Shown: positions 43,103 to 54,852 of the stretch, one piece after another
How the letters are laid out: every line of letters starts with the position of its first letter
How positions within the stretch are numbered: the first letter of the stretch is position 1
From: Alternaria dauci
Lineage: Eukaryota; Ascomycota; Dothideomycetes; Pleosporales; Pleosporaceae
Direction of reading: 5' to 3'
Length of the DNA: 64,000 nt
NCBI RefSeq assembly: GCF_042100115.1
Contig: NC_091278.1
Location: 2,418,001-2,482,000 of the forward strand
Notes under the pieces: model-generated
The model's input: only the letters and a program-made list of their open reading frames with translations
Database searches by the model: none
What the model was told of the DNA's origin: nothing
Translations under genes and position numbers: made by a program

Positions 43103-43493
43103 GTTTAGATGGTATGGAATACTATACGTTTGTCTTGATGACGCCTCGTTCCGCCGATATAGAGTGATTCGATTGAGTTGTGCTTGCGTCGTGTCATCAG
43201 CGCGTTCATGATGTTAATACTACTACCCACTACCCAACTTGAACATACATAAAACACCACAAATCTCACACACATATCCAAACATATACACACAGCTCGA
43301 GATATAAGAGGACGAAGATTCATTGCTCATGCTATTACCGCAGCCAAAGCCCGTGATATAAAATCCGAACTTATTTCCCTGCCTAACCCATCCATCTGGG
43401 GCCCCATTCATCCATCGTAAACCCATCTAATCTCGCATGTAAAAAAACCAAAGGGGGTATGAAGAAGAACACCTATCACGCAGTCGCCCCCAT
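43103..43493. other. Convergent 3' gap
   Basis: It lies between the GMC gene (+) and glutamine synthetase (-). No gene was recognised. Confidence 0.5.
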
Positions 43494-45143
43494 CTACGGC
43501 TTATGAACATCAATAACCATCTCCGTCTCGACAGTCTCGGCCTTCTTCGCAAACCTCGCAACATCCGCGCCCTCAACCTTGCCATACATGGTCTCCGCAA
43601 TGATACCAGTGATCTGGTATGGGTCACCGTTGGACGCCGGGCGGCGGTCCTCAAAGTATCCCTTACCCTCCGCCGCCACCGCGCGGGGGATACGAACAGA
43701 AGAGCCACGGTTCGCAACGCCCCAAGTAAACTTGTCATACGACGCCGTCTCGTGCTTACCCGTCATACGGAGCTGGTTGTCTGAGCCATAGACAGCCATG
43801 TGCTCTGCCTGGCGCGTAGACAGCTTCTCCATAGCCGCCTCGATCGCCTTCATTCCGTTCTCGCCACGCGTCTCGTTGGTCGACACATTGGTGTGCAGAC
43901 CCGCGCCGTTCCAGTCACCAGGGATGGGCTTGGGCGCAAACGTGACCTTGGCACCAAACTCCTCGGCCACACGGTGCAACAAGAAACGCGACATCCAGAG
44001 CTGGTCGCCGAGCGAGATATCAGCACACGGGCCGACCTGGTACTCCCACTGCGCGGGCATGACTTCAGCGTTGGTACCCGAGATGGCAATCTCGGCGTAC
44101 ATGCACGCCTTGTAGTGGGCCTCTACAATGTCACGGCAAAAGACCTTGCCGGTACCCACACCGCAGTAGTACGGGCCCTGTGGCGCCGGGAAGCCGTTCT
44201 TGGGCCATCCGTAGGGCCAGCCGAATTCGTCGAGCAGCGTGTATTCCTGCTCGAGGCCGAACCAGAAGCCGTGCTCCTTGTGCTTCTCGAATATTATGGC
44301 TGCGTCGTGGCGGAAGTTGTAGGCGTTGGGCGAACCGTCTGACATGTAGGTTTCGCACATGACGAGCACGTTGTCGCCTAGGCGGAAGGGGTCCGGGTAG
44401 TATGCGACGGGGCGGAGGTACACGTCTGAGTTGTCGCCGGGGGCTTGGCCCGTTGACGAACCGTCAAAGTTCCATTCTGGGAGGTCGGCGAGAGACTCGA
44501 CCTTCTTCTTGAGGGTCTGGCGGGCATGTCAGTATGCTGTGTGTTGGGTACATGTGAGTGTGTGTGTGTGTGCAGAGGGTCATCGGAATGGGCGACGACG
44601 TCACAGGTGGGCGTGCGGGTGCGGAAGGGGACCTGCATGACCCAAATGTGGCGCGTTGGTGGGGTTGAGCGGCTCGCGATAAAGATAAGGAAACGCCAAA
44701 CTTTCCCACCCAACCACCCGGCAGAAGGGGAGCGATTGGCGTCATGCGTCACCCACTGCAGACCAACCACGCCAACTTCTCAGTGGGTTCATTGAGCCCA
44801 CCAGCGGATGGCGCGTGGCTCCAGATTGTGTATCGCAGCTTGCCAGTCGCTTCTCTCAGATTCGATATCCTCGAGTTGCAACCAAGAGTGCTTGCGAGTG
44901 TAGGGGTGTACAGGAACCGCATCGGAACCGCAAAAGCTGAAATTAAGCTCACCTTTGACTTTGAGCGGATGCCGTTGGAACCGTCTATCCAGACATACTC
45001 GGCCATGACGGAGCCCTTTTGGGGCAGGTCAAGGTACTTCTTGAGCTGTTGTATCGCATTAGCATGTTGGCAGTGGGGCGCACGCGAGCAGATGGGGACA
45101 AACGTACGTTGGCAGCATTGCTAACAATCGTCGAGTTGGCCAT
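43494..45143 (-). CDS. GLN1: Glutamine synthetase (GS-II), 383 aa
   Basis: Cytosolic ATP-dependent ligase making glutamine from glutamate and ammonium, the entry of nitrogen into metabolism. Exons on minus are 45143..45108 (12 codons), 45045..44953 (31 codons) and 44516..43494; introns are 62 and 436 bp. The joins give [15 protein letters not shown] and [13 protein letters not shown]. Family marks in order are [98 protein letters not shown] (ATP site), [16 protein letters not shown] and [15 protein letters not shown]. Length is slightly above the usual 350-370, because of the C-terminal extension ending VIDVHKP. The long second intron contains a TG/CA microsatellite next to its acceptor. Confidence 0.96.
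44553..44572. repeat. (TG)n microsatellite inside the glutamine synthetase intron
   Basis: A near-perfect TG run, CA on the gene strand, about 35 bp from the acceptor of the 436-bp intron. Confidence 0.85.
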
Positions 45144-48100
45144 GACTGCGGTATTGTGTGTTTGTGTGTATTTGGTGGTAAAGGAAGAGAAGAAGAAGAA
45201 GAAGTAGCAGTTACTGTCAATCAAGACAAAGCAACAAAGAGGGGCTTATAAGTGGACAGACGGACGGCCGGAGGGGGGTTTCCTTCAAACAGGTCAAGGT
45301 GGGGAGGGCTTGAATGTTCGAAGAGATAAGGATAGCGGGCCAGGGCCTCTTCAGTTATAAGGTAAAATGTCTCGTCGGTCGGCAACCACCAGCCCGCCAG
45401 AGCCAGCCCCATGGACCTGTCCTGACCATGTCTCGGCGCTGTGGCGGGGCTAGCCGTGCTCAGATACATAACTAGGCTGGCCGTAGCCAAGAGGCGTCGC
45501 CGAACTGTTTCCGTGGGATGGATGCGAGGGCAGCAAAAGGGCAATCCGACTGTGGTTTTGGACTCTAAACGCGCGACTTTTTACGCCGCACTATCGTGCC
45601 CATGCCCACTCTGCACGCGCTTCCAGAATGTTTTCGTTCTAGTCTAAGAGATAACCCGCACGTCTGGACAACGCAGTATCTGCCCAATCCCACAGCCCTC
45701 ATTTCCAAAAACACACACACACTGTCTCTCTTACCCGCCGTCCTTTGTCGCCGGCCGACATCGTGATCTTACCTTGCCTGAGCTGAGCTGACCGACCGAC
45801 CGACTGCCCGAACAAGGTTACACTTCCACGCACAGACGCGCACCGCCTCAAGACACATAACCCGCACTGACATGTTTTCCGCAGCCCACTTCCGAGTTTG
45901 AGCGATTTGACGCTGGGTAGCGTCGCCTGTAAGGATTGTTCTGTAGCTAAATTTACCCAATTACGGTTATTACCCAATTCCTTCCAGAATTCGTCACGAG
46001 CAAGCTTGGCACTGCCCCGTTACACCGCTCCACACTGCTACTCGGTTTGCTGCTCCGGACTATTGCCTTTGCCTCCTTCGTATGCATCGTGTTTTCCAGC
46101 ACTTTTATCATTTGAACACGAGGTGCGCAATCCGAGAGACCTCGAATAACCTTTTTTTTTTCGCGCATCACGTACTTGCGACACCTGCATGGCTGTATGT
46201 AGTGCGCGTCCGAATGCGCAGTGGTGCATAAGCACCCCGTGGTTCTGGGCTGGGCAGGGCGCCGTTGCCCGGGGTTGGGTTTGGGAAAGAGAACGGGGGG
46301 CGATAAGGGGCCCGTGTGGGCCAATCGCAGGTATTCCAGTTAGTCTGCCACCTCTCGCCTGACTGTGCGTCATAGCACCATCACTCAACAACGCAATTGC
46401 GCGCCGTCGGGAAAAAGAAGACGTGAGATGCTGGTTAATGTGACTACAAGAAACCGCTTTGTACGCAAGGCCGCTCTTCGCCCGAGGTTGCTTTGGGCCC
46501 CGAGGACGTGCGTTTTTTGTTCGAGAAGGCCACTGGAAGCAAGGCTCTGCTTCGTGCTACGTACATGCACACAAGACGGCTAACAGAGAATCCCATGTTT
46601 GACCCCACACGTTTCCTAGCCTGGGCGTCGGCAGCGCAACAACACATGTATACTGTCCACCGGACGGCACATAAACTTTCCCAATCGCACGAATCCGCGG
46701 CTCCCAAATCATAATCTGCATCCTCACCGACTTGAACCCCACGATCACTTACCAACCCGCAGCGGTCTCGACACAGCTTGCGAGTGCCCAAGCCAGGTAA
46801 AAAAGCCGCACTGCGACGTCGGCTCAACATTATCGTGCGTCGACGTTGGGCCTAGTGGGGTATGCGGGCGAGCCGTCGATCCGCTAGGTAGGGCGTGCAC
46901 CCCTGACGCCAGAGATAAGGGACCACGTCCAGTTTCCGCGTTACGTTAGGCGATCGAGTAACGCCGGCGGCCGCTGTGTCATGCTGGCTGGCGCAGGCAC
47001 ATGGCAGCGCAGTTCCTTTCACGATAGACAACAATGCATGAATACAGACGTGAACAGCAGCGGCGAAATGTGTTAACATTGGCAGTTGTAAAAAGGTCAG
47101 GATCTGTGGCGGTGTCATGTCCCGTTTGGGCCAAGCCTGGGGCTCGCTGCGCTACTTGCAATGCTGGAGCGGAAAACGGTCGACAATGCTTGTCGTTCCC
47201 TAGAGATTGCTGATCAAGCAGCGTGAGCCTCATCTGCATGGTTCACGTCGTCGGTCGTGTAAGTGAGAGACGGTGGTGCTGGAGGGTGCTGACACGCGCG
47301 GCCTACACTGATCAGGACGCGACCGCAACAGCCAGGGCTCGCCGTCTGCAGACAGAGAGCGACAAAGAGAAGAGAGAGACGCGAGACGGCTATCAATCGT
47401 CTCTGACGTTGCTCTGCCCTCACTAATGCGCATATCAGCGGACGGTCCCATGTGCCACACCACACTGACCAGCAGATCGCGCATACCCAGCAAGCGCACA
47501 GAAGCAAAAGTCCCTGCACGTCCCCTCTGGTGCGGACCGGAGCGACATGATGACCTGCAGCGCAATATCATGGTGGTGGGGTGGCAACCGACGGGTGTAC
47601 CTGCAGCAGAAGACTGGGAAAAGGGCGCCAGTGCCATGGCCAAAATCTTCCCCCGTTTCGTTCCGAGCGTCGAGGCCATGCTACGGGCGCCAGCTCCGGA
47701 CGCCTAGCTTCTCGGAGGTCGGCGGTGTGGGAAATCTGGGGTAGATGGGGCTGGTGCCAGAGAGGGATGGTGTTGTGGAGGAGGCTGCGCACTGGACGCG
47801 CAGCTGTTAGTCAGCATGGCTTGCGGGTTGCGACAACGTCGTGCGCCTGCCAGAGCGAGCTGCCGTCTGGCTGTTTCGGATATTGAGTGTACTGAAGACG
47901 TGCTTATCGATGCTTCGTGGTCCACTGTGTCGACGTCCGCTGGGCAGCCAGGAGGATTGCTAATGACCGAACGGGGAACTGCTCGACCGCCCCACGGCCT
48001 TTGACGGCGAAGGAAGCCTTGTTGTAGCTTTGGCTTGAATATCTTACAGCTGCTAGAGGGCTGGCCGTGGGTGCTTCGTGGTCCGCAGGCAGCACCGACC

Positions 48101-48528
48101 GACCAATCAGGACAACGTCCAACTCGACAACGGTGAACTGCAAGTTCGCAGCACTAGGAATTCAAGAGCGCATTGTTGTCGTCTCTTCTGTCGCATCTCT
48201 CTTTTGGTTTACCACTCATCCCTGTCGCACCGCCATCGCAATGTCGCGAGGCGAAGGCAAGGGCCAAGCCAAACGTGACTCAGCTGAGAGCGCCAAACAG
48301 CGGATCACAACAGCGGATCACAACAGCGGATTGCTCCCAGGCCGTTCAACGTCAATACGCCGTCTCCGGTGTAATAATGAAGAACCAGAAGCACTGTTTG
48401 CGTGTTTGTCCACACCACCGATATAATCGCATCTGCAACAGGTCAGTCATCTGCGCAACAACCAACTCTCAACCACCTCCAACATCGTCGCACAACAACG
48501 GCATGCACCTCCCCCGTTACCGCGAAAC
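45144..48528. other. Gene-poor region, upstream of glutamine synthetase
   Basis: No protein family is recognisable in any frame over 3.4 kb. Long frames at 45953-46391 and 47230-47679 (both -) have odd composition and no splice logic. The base composition stays G+C-rich, so it does not look like a decayed A+T-rich transposon. It may hold the regulatory region and leader of glutamine synthetase or a non-coding transcript; I see no direct evidence for either. Confidence 0.45.
48297..48331 (+). repeat. 13-bp tandem repeat, 2.6 copies
   Basis: The unit ACAGCGGATCACA is repeated directly without mismatches. It lies in a frame opened by the ATG at 48241 that has no other support. Confidence 0.85.
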
Positions 48529-48786
48529 ATGTGCTACATTTCTCACGTGTACCACGCGCCCTGCTGCCACTGGGGCCGGGACCGTTTCATAGGCGAGCCG
48601 TGCTGCCGGTCCAAGTTTGTCAGCGGTCATGCCGTGGCGTGTACGTATGCGGAGTACATGGGCTCAGTGAATAGCAGTGAGCTCTGTTCCGAGTGTCGGT
48701 ATCGTCTGGCTTGTGGATCGACGGGGCGGCCACTTGCCAATGTGAGGACGGTGCCAAGGGAGAGAGTGGAAGAGAGGCTGGAGTAG
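48529..48786 (+). CDS. Possible small Cys-rich protein, 85 aa
   Basis: An intronless frame from the ATG at 48529 encodes eight cysteines: CYISHVYHAPCCHWG, EPCCRSKF, VACTYAEYM, LCSECRYRLAC. The start MCY...C...HWG, the middle C-x-x-C-like pairs and the final CSEC resemble the short fungal proteins that begin with a Cys/His zinc-binding pattern and end in CxxC. There is no signal peptide, so it would be intracellular. It lacks a recognisable family name and could be the last exon of a longer gene starting near 48241. It is the only frame in the 5.5-kb gap that looks like protein. Confidence 0.4.
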   Translation: MCYISHVYHAPCCHWGRDRFIGEPCCRSKFVSGHAVACTYAEYMGSVNSSELCSECRYRLACGSTGRPLANVRTVPRERVEERLE

Positions 48787-50628
48787 GAGATGTAGAACGA
48801 AGTGAGGGCTTACACTTGATGCAGAACTACGCTTGAGCGTTTGGAGATTAGGAGAAAGATCTCTTTGAGTACGCGGGCATACCATCATGTGGCTGGATCC
48901 GGCGCCTTCCTGTTCGGTATCGACATCCGACGGACGCGCAGGATATCAACGATTAGGGGAGTATTTCACACGCGAAAAGGTTCCCACGGCAGAATGTAAT
49001 CAGTTTTAGGGAGAAGCTTTCAATGGCATGTTGTCATGATTAGGTTGCGAAAGGTGAGGGGAGGGAGCTTGGGCTACTATTGCAGCGTCTCTCATTGGCT
49101 AAGCGTACGTAACAGCAACCACGATGCAGGTGCTGTTGGCTCGTGGGCATTGCGACGTGTGGGTGGAATGCGGTGCTACAAAGATGTAGGCTGTTCAATA
49201 ACATGCTTTTGGGGGAGCAAGACGCAGATGTGTCGGTGGCGTGTAGTATTTGCATTGACGGAAAGCATGAAGCACAAGTAGTAATGCAGCCACAGCTACA
49301 GCCATTAGTGGCGCAGACGAGTTTGCTGCACGACTATCCAACACCTACGGAACGGTGCCCTTTAGAGCATGCTGCTAGTTCATCGTATACTGCATGAGCT
49401 TGGGGTGTGTAGAACATGCATAGTTGTTCTCTATCAAGACGTTCAGCATCCGTCGTCTTTTATGTCGACAAAGGGTCAAGTAGCGCAGCCACAGCCAGCT
49501 TACGCACAGTAGCGCAGAACAAGATGGCAGCACCACGTTGCGATGCCTTGCAGATCTTCCGATCGATTTTCACGTGCTGCTCCGTCGAAGCTGGCTTCTC
49601 ACTAGCAACGACTTTATTGCTAGCGATGCACACACAGCCATCAGAGCAGCGGTGGGTGTGAGGGCCTCAGCACCGCATCGCGATATTCGCACAATTACAC
49701 CCATCACACGACATGCATCGCCGCATAACCGTTTCCGTCCTTGTCCCACTCGATATGCATTGAAGAATCCAAAATCTCCGAAGCAGAAATCGCCAAGTCA
49801 ACGGGAACAACCCATCCACGAGACCAGTCGAGCCCCTGAGATTAGCGAAAAAAGCCATGCACTAACCACCAAACTCGTCGGTCGGGGACCACGCCGCTGG
49901 GACGCAATCATTCAGGGAAATCAAGACTATTGTATGGGCGGTCGCAGTGCGACACACGCATCCCGAACAAGACGAGCGTCGGGAAACAGAATAATTAATG
50001 TGAGGAGGCACGGCGGAGATGATTGTTTGTTGCGGGACGACGTTTCCAGGGCTCGATTCAATGGTGCGACGACTCTCTCCACTGCACTGCTCGATGCAAC
50101 GCGCGAGCAAGACGGTATTCTGGTAGTTTTGGTACGCAATTGCAAATGCAGCCTTGAGTCAAACTTTATTTACCTGTTCCTCATTCTCTGGATGATGGTA
50201 GCAGTGATGGACAAGACAAGTGCTCTAGTCGTTCAGTCAGGTAGCCGTCTCCACATGACGCGCTGAGTGCAGCTAGGCCAGGGCAACATTGCAGGACTAG
50301 ACCCAAACGATCGCCGCTGGGATACCTCTCACAACGCCGCAGCAACCCCGATTCTGGCCTGACACGCTCGCAATCTCTCGTGCCCGATGCGTTTGCCCGC
50401 TTCTCTTTCTCTCTTGTTGTAATTGGGGATATCCGCGTTTCTAGTTTGTAATACCGATGATATCGCACGTCGCTCGTTAGCCCGCCGCTTCACTTTTTAT
50501 TCTTTCAGGGTGCAACACCCTACTCGACCCCAAGCACACCCAAGCATACCCAGACATAACCCCCGAATTGGCCGCCGAGATCTGTATCGACACCTCCTCA
50601 CGCATGCAGCAGACGCCCCTCGCACGCA
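48787..50628. other. Intergenic, no gene recognised
   Basis: Upstream region of the 1388-aa protein gene. The plus-strand frame at 49538..50266 has no recognisable content. Pyrimidine-rich DNA near 50395-50420 and a C/A-rich stretch at 50520-50620 look like a leader. Confidence 0.45.
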
Positions 50629-53600
50629 ATGCATAGACACGCCGTGTCCGAGACGGCGGGAATGGCGTCGTCGCGGTCGAGCCGGAGCCACAGCTTCAGC
50701 AGCGACAAGACGCCCTCGCTGGCCTCGTCCGTCACCTTCCAGATGCCCGCCACGGTCCGACCCGCGCCAGCCTACATTGCTGCCTCGGTGGCCTCGCAGA
50801 CCGTCACCGACCACCACAATGCGCAGCTGCGCGACCACGACGCCGACACGGACGAGGAGCTGCAAAACGCAATCTTTTCCGCCCAGGCCCTCGCCCTGCT
50901 CAATGCCTTCCTCGACCACCTGCTCTTCGCCTTCCTCTCGTCGGCGCGCGCCCCCGCCCTCGCCGCCATCCGACCCGCCGTGTCCGACGTGCTCAAGCCG
51001 CGCCTGGCCCGCGATGCCATCGAGGCCGCCGACGAAGAACTCCAGGGCCTGTTGGCGGGCGAGGACGACGACGACATGACCACCGAGCACGCCAAGCAAA
51101 GCGACCGCTGGGACGTGGAGAAGGTGTGGAAGCGCACGCGCCTGCGCATCATGGTCTACACGCGCCTGGGCGAGCTCGAGGACGAGGACGAGGAGCGCTA
51201 CGTGCAGCAGGAGCGCGGGCTGAGCATGGACGACGACGAAGACGACGAGGCGGGGCTGGTCGCGTGGGCCTCGGCCATCTTCCTCACCTCCGTCATCGAG
51301 TACGTGGCCGAGCAGTTGCTGCTGGTCGCGGGCTCGGCCGCGTATGCGCGCATGGCCGCGCGCATGAAGAAGAGAGCACAGCACGCCGAGCAGCAGCCCA
51401 TTGAGCGGCTGATCATCGAGGAGCCGGATGTCGAGAAGATTGCCCTCAACTCGGCCCTCGGCCGCCTCTGGAGAACGTGGAGGAAACGCGTGCGGTCGCC
51501 TACACTGCCCATGTCGCCTGGCCGCGGCGTCCATGCTGCTTCGAGCTACGGGAGCTTGCACCACCGCAGAGCTAGTCGCGATACTATTAACACGCTGCAT
51601 AGCGAGCACGAGATGCGCGAGCATGACATATTGCCCGAGCATCCGCCCACTGAAACTGATATCGCGGCGAATATACCCCTTCCCATTGGCGACAACGACG
51701 TCCGCGAGATCGAGGTGCCGGGCCTGGCGCGCACATATGAGGATGAGGGTGAGAGCGAGGGCATGCAGACGCCTGTGCCGCGGCCGGGGAGGCCGTCGAG
51801 TGTGCTGATGCTGGCGCACGGGGAATGGGGGAGTGGGGGGAAGAAGGCGAGGCCGATGAGTATGCCGATGCGTCCTGCTGGCATGTTCATGCCGTCTACA
51901 TACTATGGCGATGAGCAGCATACGCACGATGCTGAACAAGGAGCCCCCTTACAGACACCCGACGGAACCACACCACAGACCACGGAAGAAACACAAGACA
52001 GTGCGTCTCAGCAACGCGGTCCGGTAGATTGCCAGGAAGACGAGTCGCCTGACCCAGATGCCTCAATGGTGGCATTCGCAGCAGCTACTGGCATGGGTTT
52101 CCGCCGGAGCGCAATCGGACCCTCAGCGACCAACGAGCCTGAAGCTGAGCCGGCCCGTGATGCCACAGAAAGCGCCCAGGCCACACGCTCCAAGAGGGTC
52201 TCAATCGGGACCTCACAGGAAGCTGGCGAGCCGGAGACGCATGACGTCACTACCGAAAGCCCCAAGGTCATGCGGTCCAAGAGGATGTCCATTGAGCGAC
52301 CCGGTCCACCTGGACTAGTCCGTACCTTTTCCGCGCGCAGCTCGAGTCTCAAATCACCCGTTGGCACGCCGCTGGCTACACCGAAAGTGACTAGCCATGC
52401 CGAGGGACAGAGTTATCTTGACGATGAAGACGACGACGAGCCTGAACACCGAGCTATTGGTGTGGCGAGGACGAGCGATAATGTCATCAGGTCCGCGCCG
52501 AATTCTCCTGGAGACTCGCCTCATGACAGGAGTAAGAGGCCTGCGAGTGGAGGCTATGTTGAAGTGCTGCCGAAGAACTTTACGCCGACGAGCCTCACGT
52601 ATCAGGATACGTCTTCGTCTGATGCCAAACCCGCGCTGCCGGAGCGTGCCATCGAACGCAAGCAGGCCAACAGGAGGTCACTCACGAGTGCGGAAGTTGT
52701 GCTGGGTCCGGGGATGAGTGGGGGAGGAGGTCTCTTGCGTCAGTCGTCTGGAGGAGATACTGTCGTCCCATACGATAGTCAAGGCCCTACCAGTGCACCC
52801 AGGCGACAAGAGACTCGCTCTGTATCGCGTGGCTCGTCGCTGCCAGCTTTGCAAGAAGTCGACAGCAACACAACGCAGCACCGTGGCAAAACTCCGTCTA
52901 TCCACACCAACCGTAGTCTGCGTACTGCAGACAGCCCCAGGCGCAGCCCGACGTCCGTGACGGACACATCCGAGAAACGACTGCACCGCATGTCCACGGA
53001 CGATGCGACGCGTCTAGCCGATAAATCGTCGTCGGATAACTCGTCGCTGAAGCGCGGTGCGAGCACCTCTTCTTCCATCCGCAAGGGTGCTTATCCTGTT
53101 ACGTCGAGCGGGCGGGACTCGGGTGCGAGCCACCGTTCTAGAGGTCTGAGTACGGGTGGACTGAGCGGACGCATGTCTGACGAAGACCGGGCGCGCGAGT
53201 TCGATTCGCTGGTCAAGGGGCAGGACACGGTCAAGTTTACGTTGACGCCTGAGAGTGTGAGAACTACTAACGTAAGGCTTGCTTCTCTTCTACCCTAACA
53301 CCTTCCTACATGCACTAACATCCGGCAGGAGTCCCCCGTTATGAAGAAGGCAGAACCGCGCAAATCCTCTGCCTCTTCTGCCTCTGTAACAGTCTACCCT
53401 CGGACCGATGCGTCTGACAAGAACTTTGGCACCGCAAATTTGCCCAACATTACCGCGCCCAGAGCAAAAGGACCTACCGCTACCTCTTCTCATAAACCCT
53501 CGCCTAGCCGCAAGGTCATCACCAGACCTCTGGCTCGCGACCCCAAGATCGAGAACGAGTCCATGCGCGACTTTGCAGACTTTATCCGCTCCACTGGTCC

Positions 53601-54852
53601 CTCCCCCGGCCAGGAAAAGCCTATCCAGCCTTTTGTCAACATCAGCAACAACAACTCCAGACCAGGCAGCCACTCAACCTCCTCTCTTGGACGCAAACTG
53701 TCCACGTCCAACAAACACTCCAACAGCGCGAACAACACTACAGCTACACGCACGCGGCCCAGCATGGAACCCCGCTCCCCAGCCGGCCTGTCCACAGGCA
53801 ACGGCGACCTGATCGACTTCATCCGCCAGGGCCCGCCAGACGCGAACCACAAACAGCCACGCATACCCAAGAATATCGCGCCGTTCCGGACCACGGTTGA
53901 CAGCGATACGTTTGACACGATGCTCGGCGGGCACGGGGGCGTCGAGAGCGCGTATGAATCTAGGGCCGCCGCTACCGAGGCGAATGCAGCAGAATCGGCA
54001 TACGGCTCTGCGGCGAGCACGCTCGAGAGCAAGACTAGTACCGCGACGATTAATAGCCGCACGGGACTGATTGCGAGTCCGAGTGTGGTGCAGCCGGCGT
54101 ATTCGGGGGGACCGGGGCAGCTGAGTGGGAGCATGGCTGCTGGAGGTGGTGGGGATGCGATGGAAGGGATTACGAAGACGAGACGCAGGATCAAGGATCC
54201 ATATGCGATTGATCTGAGTGATGAAGATGAGGATGATGATGATGATGGCGACGAGGAAGATGAAGATCAACTTACGGCGTTGCCGACGCCGACTGGGAAT
54301 CAGAATGAACGGCAACTTCAACAGCATCAACCAGCGCAGAGACAGATGCCTTCCAGGCAGAGAGAGGAGAGTCTGATGGATTTCTTGAACGGCATGGATC
54401 CACCGAGCGGTAACGCGGCATCGAATAAACCGCAACCGTTTCTCCTCAGCGAGGAAACGATTGCGGCCGCGAAAGCGAGGGCCGCTGCTTCTGCTGCTGC
54501 TGGTACCGGGCAAAATGGCTCGAATCCGTCGTTGTTATCGTCTTCGTCGTCGTCGCATCCGTCTTCTAACCATACTGTCGGTGGTTCGCGCAACGGTAAT
54601 GGCAATGGCAATGCGATGGATAAATCGCGATTGCAGGCCCGCGCTCCTGCTATTGGTGGTATTGGGAATGGCGGGAGTAGTAGAACGGCGACGTCGGATT
54701 TGGCTGATTTTTTGAAGAATTCGGGACCGCCTGAGGGGATGATGGGAGGAAGGGCGAGGAAAGAGGAGGAGGTAGTGGTGCCGGTGGAGAAGAAGAAGAG
54801 GTTTTGGCAGAGGGGCAAGAGTGGGGGGAAGACGTATGGGGATTTGCCGTAG
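50629..54852 (+). CDS. Large disordered protein with N-terminal helical domain and four D-F-(I/L) motifs, 1388 aa
   Basis: The family has no name I recognise. Exons are 50629..53271 and 53329..54852 (57-bp intron, joining RTTN to ESPVMKK in frame). Residues about 80-230 form a compact helical region: NAIFSAQALALLNAFLDHLL, FLSSARAPALAAIRPAV, RLRIMVYTRLGELEDEDE and VAWASAIFLTSVIEYVAEQL. It looks like a paired, possibly histone-fold-like domain with an acidic insert. The rest is Ser/Pro/Arg-rich and disordered, with two RSKR(V/M)SI sites that fit basophilic kinases. In the C-terminal half a short motif recurs four times: ADFIRSTGPSPG (965), IDFIRQGPPDAN (1044), MDFLNGMDPPSG (1232) and ADFLKNSGPPEG (1341). 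The end is basic (KKKRFWQRGKSGGKTYGDLP). I infer a scaffold binding one partner several times. The alternative start at 50662 (MASSRSS) is equally good. Confidence 0.87.

Noticed and set aside
47230..47679. Minus-strand frame of 149 codons in the gene desert
   Set aside because: Opens in Ser/Arg/Cys-rich noise; overlapping frames on both strands look equally good.
50497..51939. Long minus-strand open frame opposite the 1388-aa protein (480 codons)
   Set aside because: Repetitive Arg/His/Val composition caused by the biased codons of the sense gene; no start context or splice logic.
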